DNA from: Actinoallomurus bryophytorum
GTDB taxonomy: Bacteria; Actinomycetota; Actinomycetes; Streptosporangiales; Streptosporangiaceae
Assembly (NCBI RefSeq): GCF_006716425.1
Contig: NZ_VFOZ01000001.1
Span: forward strand, 4,774,001 to 4,838,000
Length of the DNA: 64,000 nt
Direction: 5' to 3'
This document shows, in pieces, positions 57,784 through 64,000 of the stretch. The translations under genes were made by a program, and so were the position numbers. Each line of letters opens with the position of its first letter. Positions within the stretch are counted from its first letter, which is position 1. The notes below the pieces were generated by a model. That model was given only the letters and a program-made list of their open reading frames with translations. It was not told the origin of the DNA and did not search any database.

Positions 57784-58317
57784 ATGACGTTGCGGACTGA
57801 GCCGATACGGAGCAGTGTCCACGAGGTGAACCGCCTGGAAGTCGCGGTCGGCTCGGAGTTCGGCGACTTCCGTGGCCGCTACGAACGCGCGGTGCCCGAG
57901 CTCGACGCCGGACGGCTGGGCGAGCTCGTACGGTCCGGCGCCGAGTGGGACGCCGTCCTGCGGATGACCGACGAGAACGCTCCGTACGACTTCATCCGCT
58001 ACTGGGACTTCGACGCCACCGCGCTCATGCGGCTCGCCGGGGACCGCTGGAGATGCGTCGAGTACCTGATGGGCAACCACACGATCGCGCAGCGGATGTA
58101 CACCCGCAATCCGGCGGTCATGCTCTGTGCGCCGCTGCGTACGGCGATCTACGAGGACGGCGATGAGACGGTGTGGTTCGCCGTGGACCAGCCGAGCACG
58201 CATTTCCGCAGCTTCGGCGACCCCGGGATCACCGAGGTCGGGATCGAGCTGGACCGCAAGCTGGCGAGCCTGCTCGGGTACCTCGGCGTCCCGGTGCCGG
58301 ACGTCCTGCGCGGCTAA
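57784..58317 (+). CDS. DUF302-family protein
   Basis: 177 residues. C-terminal DUF302 domain ([71 protein letters not shown]... contains the conserved MGN and P-x-V-x-CAPLR pattern). Earlier part ([27 protein letters not shown]) is helical. Function unknown. Two ATG starts 3 bases apart (57781, 57784); the second has the better distance from GGAGAG. Overlaps the convergent S4 gene by 4 bases. Confidence 0.75.
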   Translation: MTLRTEPIRSSVHEVNRLEVAVGSEFGDFRGRYERAVPELDAGRLGELVRSGAEWDAVLRMTDENAPYDFIRYWDFDATALMRLAGDRWRCVEYLMGNHTIAQRMYTRNPAVMLCAPLRTAIYEDGDETVWFAVDQPSTHFRSFGDPGITEVGIELDRKLASLLGYLGVPVPDVLRG

Positions 58318-58922
58318 CGCGAGTAGTACTCCACGACGAGCTGCTCGTCGCAGGTGACCGGGATCTCCTCGCGCTCGGGGCGGCGCACGAGCTGCGCGAC
58401 CAGTGTCGTGTGGTCGGCCCGCAGGTAGCCGGGGATGCGTTCCGGTGCGTGGGCGCCCGCGGCGGCCTCCACGAACGGCGGGCGGGTGCGGCTGCGCGCC
58501 GTGACGGTGATCACTGAGCCCGGCCGTACCCGGTAGGAGGGGATGTCGACGCGGGCACCGTCGACCAGGATGTGCCGATGTGAGACGAACTGCCGCGCCT
58601 GGTAGATCGTGCGGGCGAAGCCGGCGCGCAGGACGAGTGCGTCCAGGCGCGTCTCCAGGTCGGCGATCAGCGCCTCGCCGGTCTTGCCGGTGCCACGCGC
58701 CGAGCGGTCGAACGCGCGGCGCAGCTGCCTCTCGCTGACGTCGTACTGCGCGCGCAGCCGCTGCTTCTCCAGCAGGCGCGTCTTGTAGTCCGACAGCTGC
58801 TTGCGCCCGCGTCCGTGCACGCCCGGTGGGTACGGGCGGCGTTCGAAGTACTTCACGCACTTCGGCGTGAGGGGGATCCCCAGGGCGCGGGAGCGTTTGG
58901 CTTTCGGGCGGGACCGGTTCAC
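58314..58922 (-). CDS. rpsD: 30S ribosomal protein S4, zinc-independent paralogue
   Basis: 202 residues. S4 N-terminal domain ([36 protein letters not shown]) and S4 RNA-binding domain ([44 protein letters not shown]). Only one Cys lies in the N-terminal zinc-knuckle region (K-C-VKYF), so the four-Cys zinc site is lost; this is the C-minus form that normally replaces the zinc form during starvation. GTG start at 58922 with GGAAGG upstream. It is divergent from DUF2470 across an iron-box-like dyad, 18 bp from its own start codon. Confidence 0.9.
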   Translation of the reverse strand: MNRSRPKAKRSRALGIPLTPKCVKYFERRPYPPGVHGRGRKQLSDYKTRLLEKQRLRAQYDVSERQLRRAFDRSARGTGKTGEALIADLETRLDALVLRAGFARTIYQARQFVSHRHILVDGARVDIPSYRVRPGSVITVTARSRTRPPFVEAAAGAHAPERIPGYLRADHTTLVAQLVRRPEREEIPVTCDEQLVVEYYSR

Positions 58923-58940
58923 GAATGTCCTTCCAGAGAC

Positions 58941-58959
58941 TAAGGTTAGGCTTACCTTA
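58941..58959. promoter_or_regulatory. DtxR/IdeR-type iron box
   Basis: TAAGGTTAGGCTTACCTTA matches the 19-bp IdeR/DtxR consensus (TTAGGTTAGSCTAACCTWA) at 16 positions and is an interrupted palindrome. It lies in the 51-bp gap between divergent rpsD and DUF2470 genes. Iron-dependent repression of the DUF2470 gene is likely. Effect on rpsD is open. No Zur-type dyad (TGAAAATGATTTTCA type) is seen here. Confidence 0.72.
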
Positions 58960-58973
58960 CTTAAGGAGGCCGG

Positions 58974-59738
58974 ATGTCCGCCATCGATCCGCACCCCGAG
59001 GTTCCCGCCGATCTCCCGGCCGAGCCGACCGCCGCCGAGGTGGTCCGCTCCGTGCTCGCGGCGGCCAAGTCGCTGACCCTGACGACCGAGGGACACCGGG
59101 TCGAGCTGGTCGGACTGCACTCCGTCGAGGCACCGGACCGCCTGCTGGTTCGTGCCCCGGCCGGAAGTCACCTCGGCCACGAGGTCGCGCATGCGCCCGG
59201 TGGCGACGTGGCCGCCACGGTGGAGTTCACCGACGTGGCACCGGTCGCGGTCCCGGACCGGATCCGGGCCAAGGTCGTCCTGGGCGGCTGGCTCGCCGCG
59301 GCCGGCGAATCGGCCGGCGAACATTTCGGTACGGAGCCCGTGGCGCTGTGCTTCGAGGTCGCGCTCGTCGAGCTGGAACAGGGCGGCCGGATGGTCGACA
59401 TCGACCTGGACGACCTGACCCGCGCCGAGCCGGACCCGCTCGCCGAGACCGAGGCGGAGATGCTCACCCACCTCGCCGGCGCCCACGGTGACGCGGTCGA
59501 GCTGCTGTCGCAGCTGGTCGACGTGCGGCTGCTGCAGGGCGTCACGCGCGTGGACCCGCTGCGGCTCGACCGCTACGGCGTCGTGCTCCGGCTCCAGCGG
59601 GCCGGCGGCAGCCGCGACGTACGCCTGCCCTTCCCCGCCCGCCTGCGAAATCCGGCCCACGCCGTGGTCCAGATCCAGACCCTCCTGGCCCGCGCGCGTA
59701 CCTGCCCTCGCCGCCACCATCCCCGCACCCGCATGTGA
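58974..59738 (+). CDS. DUF2470 haem-utilisation-like protein
   Basis: 254 residues. N-terminal part about 1-165, with a split-barrel-like region, and C-terminal DUF2470 domain (about 165-245; [22 protein letters not shown] then [29 protein letters not shown]). DUF2470 is the C-terminal domain of HugZ-type haem-iron utilisation proteins. Iron-box control fits. The N-terminal split barrel is divergent, so haem oxygenase activity is uncertain. GGAGG 6 bases before the ATG. Confidence 0.82.
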   Translation: MSAIDPHPEVPADLPAEPTAAEVVRSVLAAAKSLTLTTEGHRVELVGLHSVEAPDRLLVRAPAGSHLGHEVAHAPGGDVAATVEFTDVAPVAVPDRIRAKVVLGGWLAAAGESAGEHFGTEPVALCFEVALVELEQGGRMVDIDLDDLTRAEPDPLAETEAEMLTHLAGAHGDAVELLSQLVDVRLLQGVTRVDPLRLDRYGVVLRLQRAGGSRDVRLPFPARLRNPAHAVVQIQTLLARARTCPRRHHPRTRM

Positions 59739-59742
59739 ATCC

Positions 59743-60375
59743 TCAGGCCTGGGCGGTCCCGAGGATGTGGGCGGCGGGGCCGAACCGCACCGGCCGGTGG
59801 TCGAACCGCTCGATCTGCGTGATCCGGAAGCCGGCGGTGCGGATCGCCGTGGCCAGGTCACGGTTGAGGTGACAGCCGCCCGCGGCGCGTGACCACAGGG
59901 GAGAGACGAGATCCTCGAGGCGGGCGAGGACCGGACGCTCCGAACGCACGTGCTCGAAGAAGAACAATCGCCCGCCGGGCCGGAGCACGCGACGGGCCTC
60001 CGCCAGGGCGTCGGCCGGGTCCGGGACCGAGCAGAGCACCAGGGAGAAGACGGCGGCGTCGAACGTCCGGTCCCCGGCCGGCAGGGCGCCGGCGTGCCCG
60101 GCCACGACGGTGACCGGCACCCGCGCGCTCTCCGCCGTACGCCGTGCCATGGCGCGGAGCCGGTCCTCGGGCTCGACGGCCAGTACCTCGGTCACGGCCG
60201 GGGGATAGTGGCGCAGGTTCAGGCCGTTGCCCGCGCCGATCTCGATGACGCGACCCTTCGCCGCGCCGAGCAGCCGGGCGCGGTGTCCGGCGGTACCCCG
60301 CGCGTCGGAGACACCGCTGATCCGTTCGTACGCTCGCGCGAACCGCGGGTGCTGGAAACGCTCGAGATCGGTCAT
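59743..60375 (-). CDS. class I SAM-dependent methyltransferase (UbiE-like)
   Basis: 210 residues. Motif I is [18 protein letters not shown], followed by [54 protein letters not shown] and a C-terminal [17 protein letters not shown] typical of METTL7/UbiE-like enzymes. Lipid or small-molecule substrate likely. ATG 60375 with GGAGG 5 bases upstream. Confidence 0.87.
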   Translation of the reverse strand: MTDLERFQHPRFARAYERISGVSDARGTAGHRARLLGAAKGRVIEIGAGNGLNLRHYPPAVTEVLAVEPEDRLRAMARRTAESARVPVTVVAGHAGALPAGDRTFDAAVFSLVLCSVPDPADALAEARRVLRPGGRLFFFEHVRSERPVLARLEDLVSPLWSRAAGGCHLNRDLATAIRTAGFRITQIERFDHRPVRFGPAAHILGTAQA

Positions 60376-60488
60376 CGCGCCTCCGAAGGCCGCATCCGGC
60401 CTCGACGGCCTGTAAGGCCCCAAACGGGGGAGAGTCATACACTACGCCCGTCCACCCGGGCTTCCGGGCAGCGACGAGAGGCGGCCAG

Positions 60489-61421
60489 ATGAGAATCGAC
60501 GGCGAGACCGGCCACGTACTCGGCGCCGCACAGGCATGGGAGCGGCTGCTCGGCGTACGGACCGAGCGGGACGCCGGGCAGGCCGGGCTCGTCCGCGGCA
60601 AGGACGGCACGTGGCGGTGGGAGCACGACGCCTCGCCCGAGGCCGAACACCTCGCCGAACTCTACGTTCCCCTGTGCCTGGGCGGTCCTCGTCACGTGTT
60701 CGCCCAGCTCGGCCAGAGCATGGACGGCTTCATCGCGACCCGTACCGGCGACGCGGTCTACGTCACGGGCGAGGAGGACCGTCTTCACCTGCACCGGCTC
60801 CGCGCACTCGCCGACGCGGTCGTCGTCGGCGCCGGGACCGCCATCGCCGACGACCCGCGGCTGACCGTACGCGCCTGCTCGGGCTCCAACCCGGTGCGTG
60901 TGCTGCTGGACCATCGCGGCCGCGTCCTGCGGCGGAGGCGGCTCTTCACCGACGGCTCCGCACCGACCTTGTGGATCCTGGCCGAGGGCCGGCGTACCGC
61001 CGAGCACGCCATCGACGGCGTCGAGGTCATCGAGGTCCCCGGCGGCGAGAACGGCTTCGAGCCGGGGCGCCTGCTGGACGTGCTCGCCGAGCGTGGCCTC
61101 GGCCGGGTCCTCATCGAGGGCGGCGGCGTCACCGTCTCGCGTTTCCTCCACGCCAAGGTCCTGCAGCGGCTGTACGTCACCATCGCGCCGGTGCTCGTGG
61201 GTGACGGCGTGCCCGGCCTGCGCTTTCCCGGCCCTGCCAGGATGAGCGAGGCGCTACGCGCACCGTCGCGGCGCTTCGTACTCGGTGAGGACCTTCTCTT
61301 CGAGCTGGACCTCCGGGCGGGCGAGGTTCCCGAAGATGAGTACTCCGGCACCGGGCAGGCCCGTGACGAAGGCGAGCACGCCGTACACCACGGCGACGGT
61401 GACCCCCTCGGCCGCTCCTAG
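60489..61421 (+). CDS. RibD C-terminal-like reductase (DHFR fold)
   Basis: 310 residues. A helical 90-residue N-terminal extension precedes the RibD_C domain: VFAQLGQSMDGFIATRTGDAVYVTG, LRALADAVVVGAGTAIADDPRLT (NADPH loop), LGRVLIEGGGVTVSRFLHAKVLQRLYVTIAPVLVGDGVPGL. It probably reduces a pyrimidine or pterin-like intermediate; there is no deaminase domain, so it is not a complete RibD. The last 168 bases overlap the convergent LPG-synthase-TM gene. Confidence 0.85.
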   Translation: MRIDGETGHVLGAAQAWERLLGVRTERDAGQAGLVRGKDGTWRWEHDASPEAEHLAELYVPLCLGGPRHVFAQLGQSMDGFIATRTGDAVYVTGEEDRLHLHRLRALADAVVVGAGTAIADDPRLTVRACSGSNPVRVLLDHRGRVLRRRRLFTDGSAPTLWILAEGRRTAEHAIDGVEVIEVPGGENGFEPGRLLDVLAERGLGRVLIEGGGVTVSRFLHAKVLQRLYVTIAPVLVGDGVPGLRFPGPARMSEALRAPSRRFVLGEDLLFELDLRAGEVPEDEYSGTGQARDEGEHAVHHGDGDPLGRS

Positions 61422-62249
61422 CCCGGCTGCGGCGAACGCCCAGGCCGAGACGCCCTCCCGCGGTCCCCATCCGCCGATGTTGACCGGCAGCCCCATCGCG
61501 AAGAGCGCGAGCACGATCAGCGGCAGCAACTGCGAGACCGGCGCCGAGGAGCCCGCGACGCGCGCGGCGATCAGGAAGAGCGTGACGTGCCCGAGCAGCC
61601 CCGCCACCGACAGGGCCATGACGCCCGGCCACGTGTCGCGGGCGAGCAGGCCGCGGCGTACGTCGGTCAGGACAGGGGCGGCCACACGGCGCCAGACCGC
61701 GGTGTGCCGCCCCCAGCGGATCACCGCGACGACCGCCAGGACGAGCGCGCAAGCGACCGCGACCGGCACGGGCGCGACGAGATGCCGGCCCGCGGCCGCG
61801 ACGATGGACGGCCGGGCCCACAGCACCGCGACCCCGGCCGCCGTGAGGACGACCTGCCCGCCGCTGCGTTCGATCGCCACCGCGCGTACGCCGCGCGCGA
61901 CGTCACCGGAGCTCTGGCCGTGCCGGACCGCGCGGTGGACGTCGCCGAGCACGCCACCCGGCAGCACCGTGTTGAGGAACACCGCGCGGTAGCAGTCGGC
62001 GACGGCCGTTCGCAACGGCAGTCCCACGCCCAGGCGGCGCAGCACGAGACACCAGCGCGCGGCGCCGGCCACCGTGGTCACCAGGCCGATCACGAGCGCC
62101 GCGAGGACCGCCGGGGCGTCGATCACGCGCAGGCCGTTCAGGAACGCATCGGTGCCCAGCCGCCAGAGGAGCACCGCGAGGATGCCCGCGCCGATGAGAA
62201 GCCGCAGCCATGGCCAGACGGCCCGCGTCAGGGAGCGCACGTGGCTCAC
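61254..62249 (-). CDS. lysylphosphatidylglycerol-synthase-TM / UPF0104 membrane protein
   Basis: 331 residues, about eight membrane helices. Family markers: VTTVAGAARWCLVLRRLGVGLPLRTAVADCYRAVFLNTVLPGGVLGDVHRA, and GLPVNIGGWGPREGVSAWAFAAAGLGA. Relatives flip or modify lipid-linked sugars or aminoacyl-lipids. Its start overlaps the stop of the methyltransferase at 62246 (ATGA), so it is in an operon with it and the glycosyltransferase. 3' end overlaps the RibD-like gene by 168 bases. Confidence 0.87.
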   Translation of the reverse strand: MSHVRSLTRAVWPWLRLLIGAGILAVLLWRLGTDAFLNGLRVIDAPAVLAALVIGLVTTVAGAARWCLVLRRLGVGLPLRTAVADCYRAVFLNTVLPGGVLGDVHRAVRHGQSSGDVARGVRAVAIERSGGQVVLTAAGVAVLWARPSIVAAAGRHLVAPVPVAVACALVLAVVAVIRWGRHTAVWRRVAAPVLTDVRRGLLARDTWPGVMALSVAGLLGHVTLFLIAARVAGSSAPVSQLLPLIVLALFAMGLPVNIGGWGPREGVSAWAFAAAGLGAAEGVTVAVVYGVLAFVTGLPGAGVLIFGNLARPEVQLEEKVLTEYEAPRRCA

Positions 62250-63058
62250 GCTGCCGGCAGCGCGAGGAGGTCGCGGTGCTGGACGACGACGCGCAGCTCA
62301 CCCCCGGCACACGCCTCAAGGCGCCGGCGCCGGTAGTCCTCCGCCGGGACGGCCAGGTCCGGTCGCTCGGCGCACGCGGCGTCGACCCAGCCGGAGAGCC
62401 ATTCTCGCGTCAGCGCGGACCGGTCCGCGCCGAGGCGCCACGGGCTGGCCTGTTCGCGAACCACCGCGCCATGACGTTCGAACGCCTCGGCCGCGACGGC
62501 GGGGGCGTCCGGGCCGAGCAGGCGGCGTCCGCCGGTGACGCGACGCTGGTGCGCGTTGAAGGCGGCGTGGATCTCGGCGTCGAGCGGGTCGGCCGGAGTG
62601 AGCTCGACCTCCCCGGCGACGGACAGGGTCAGCAGGGCGGGGATCCCGGCACACGCCGCGGCGAGCCGGTCCACCTCGACGGCCGTGAGCAGGTCCAGCA
62701 GCGCCGAGGCCGTCACGAGTGAGGTGCCGGCGAGGTCGTCCCCGCGGAGCCCGGTGATGTCGCGCCGCTCGGTCGCCACTGTGACGGCACGGCCGTCCAC
62801 CACGCTCGCGGCGGCATGGGCGAGCAGCACCGGATCGCGGTCGTGCATGATCCAGTGCTGCGGGCCGGGCAGGAGGGGAGCCAGCCAGCGCGCCATCGAC
62901 CCGGTGCCGCAGCCCAGATCACGGATGACCGCCCGCCCGACGTCACCCAGGTACGCGCGCAGCGGGGCGACCAGCGCGGTCGCACGGGCCGCGGCGTCGG
63001 CGCCCTCGCGCAGCGCCAGCCACTCCGGCGGGCAGTACGGCGCGGCGGCCATGCTCAT
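62246..63058 (-). CDS. class I SAM-dependent methyltransferase
   Basis: 270 residues. Motif I is VIRDLGCGTGSMARWLAP; HWIMHDRDPVLLAHAA follows, and the N-terminal YCPPEWLALREGADAAARA is characteristic of this subgroup. Substrate unknown; context suggests a glycolipid or aminoglycan precursor. Start ATG 63058 overlaps the glycosyltransferase stop (ATGA); ATG 63052 is an alternative. Confidence 0.83.
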   Translation of the reverse strand: MSMAAAPYCPPEWLALREGADAAARATALVAPLRAYLGDVGRAVIRDLGCGTGSMARWLAPLLPGPQHWIMHDRDPVLLAHAAASVVDGRAVTVATERRDITGLRGDDLAGTSLVTASALLDLLTAVEVDRLAAACAGIPALLTLSVAGEVELTPADPLDAEIHAAFNAHQRRVTGGRRLLGPDAPAVAAEAFERHGAVVREQASPWRLGADRSALTREWLSGWVDAACAERPDLAVPAEDYRRRRLEACAGGELRVVVQHRDLLALPAA

Positions 63059-64000
63059 GCGCCCGGCTCCCGCCGCAGACGTTCCAGCACGCCGCTCAGC
63101 GCCCGCGATGTCGTCTCCCACCCGTCCAGCTCCTCCCGCCGGCGACGTGCCGCGGCCCTGAACCGGTCGCGCGTCCCGGGCTCGCCGAGCCAGCGGCGCA
63201 GGGCCTCCGCGAGGGCCGATGGGTCTCCGGGAGGCAGCAGGACACCGGGCAGGTCACCGCCCGCGTCGCCCACGGTCTCCGGCACACCGCCCACGGCGGT
63301 CGCCATCACCGGTATCCCGCGTGCCAGCGCCTCCGTCACGACCATGCCGTACGTCTCGGCACGTGAGGCCAGCACCACGAGGTCGGCCCCGGCGTACGCC
63401 GACGCCAGCCGTTCGCCGGTCTGCGGCCCGATCAGCCGTACCCGTTCGTCGAGGCCGAGCCGGGCGATCCGCCGCCGCAACCGCGCGACGTAGGCCGGGG
63501 CACGGCTCAGCGCTCCGGCGCAGACGCAGTTCCAGGCCAGGTCGGTGATGGTCGCGAGGGCCTCCACCAGGACGTCCTGGGACTTGAGGGGGGTCACCGA
63601 GGCGACGCAGAGCAGCTGCGACGCGCCGTCGGTGCCGGGTGCCGTCGGCGCCGGGTCGGTACCCGGCGCGGCGACGTGGACCCGGCCTGCGTCGAGCCCG
63701 TGATGGGCGACGAGCCGGCGCGCGGACCACCGGCTGGTCGTCACGACCGCGCCGACGGCCGTCAGCGTCCGCCGTTCGCGCGCGTCCAGGTCGCCACCCG
63801 GCTCGGCCTCGTCGGCCAGGGGCATGTGCACCAGGACGGCCAGGCGCAGCCGGCGTGCCTGCGGGACGACGACCTCGGGGACGCCGCAGGCGACCAGCCC
63901 GTCCGCGATGACGAGCGAGCCGTCGGGCAGCGCGGCGAGCGACCGGGCGAGTTCTTCGCGTTCGGCGTCCCGGGGGCGCGGCCAGGCGCCCCGTACCGCG
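63055..64000 (-). CDS. glycosyltransferase family 4 (5' end beyond window)
   Basis: At least 315 residues, open at the window's right edge. C-terminal GT4/GT1 domain: LLCVASVTPLKSQDVLVEAL, IGPQTGERLASAYAGADLVVLASRAETYGMVVTEALARGIPVMATAVGGVPE, with the EX7E pair in ETYGMVVTEA. The frame stays open upstream of the first internal ATG (63831) through LVIADGLVACGVPEVVVPQA, so the start lies outside. The last codon overlaps the methyltransferase ATG. With LPG-synthase-TM and methyltransferase genes it forms a glycolipid-type operon. Confidence 0.83.
   Translation of the reverse strand, partial: AVRGAWPRPRDAEREELARSLAALPDGSLVIADGLVACGVPEVVVPQARRLRLAVLVHMPLADEAEPGGDLDARERRTLTAVGAVVTTSRWSARRLVAHHGLDAGRVHVAAPGTDPAPTAPGTDGASQLLCVASVTPLKSQDVLVEALATITDLAWNCVCAGALSRAPAYVARLRRRIARLGLDERVRLIGPQTGERLASAYAGADLVVLASRAETYGMVVTEALARGIPVMATAVGGVPETVGDAGGDLPGVLLPPGDPSALAEALRRWLGEPGTRDRFRAAARRRREELDGWETTSRALSGVLERLRREPGA

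Overview
The window is high-GC, densely packed DNA with many GTG/TTG starts, ATGA/GTGA stop-start overlaps and long antisense shadow frames. A streptomycete-like gas vesicle cluster, an ECF42 sigma factor, a DinB2-type polymerase, ROK and TetR regulators, a DtxR/IdeR-type iron box and secreted discoidin-beta-helix hydrolases all point to a soil actinomycete. Codon style would suit Streptosporangiales/Thermomonosporaceae, but that is inference. No tRNA, rRNA or CRISPR array was seen.

Layout. 1-1.3 kb: an IS110-family insertion sequence with a perfect 15-bp inverted repeat in its left non-coding end, a candidate bridge RNA. 1.5-5.5 kb: ECF42 sigma factor, a TetR/SDR divergent pair with twin operators, and a DinB2-like Y-family polymerase with Leu at the steric-gate position. 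5.8-9.3 kb: a three-gene molybdenum hydroxylase operon (large, FeS and FAD subunits). 9.3-13.4 kb: a CorA-like transporter with a GMD instead of GMN motif and a large secreted GH87-like alpha-1,3-glucanase. 13.7-22.2 kb: FabG-like SDR, LysR regulator, a heterodimeric ABC exporter with asymmetric nucleotide sites, and an orphan sensor kinase.

22.6-28.6 kb: a ten-gene gas vesicle cluster in the order gvpY-Z-A-F-G-O-J-L-S-K, many of its proteins carrying Arg/Glu-rich disordered tails. It is followed by a CYTH-CHAD protein and small membrane proteins. 31-43 kb: accessory regulators and enzymes, including two DHA2-type MFS exporters, a double-HTH AsnC regulator, a quinone oxidoreductase, a LOG-family protein, a flavoprotein and an XRE regulator. 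43.0-45.5 kb: a cobalamin riboswitch driving a lone cbtB, next to a histidine phosphatase and an NCS2 permease.

46.8-57.5 kb: a glucan-utilisation region. A GH1 beta-glucosidase and a CUT1-type ABC sugar importer form one operon, with a divergent ROK repressor, a P450, a secreted discoidin/beta-helix hydrolase and a secreted propeller-like protein. The ABC operon and the secreted hydrolase have matching promoters (TTGACG -35) whose -10 boxes lie inside near-identical TTAA-bounded dyads, so they look like one regulon.

57.8-64 kb: a DUF302 protein, a Cys-less-type ribosomal protein S4 divergent from a DUF2470 haem-utilisation protein across an iron box, and a cluster of RibD-like reductase, methyltransferases, LPG-synthase-TM protein and a glycosyltransferase that runs off the window.
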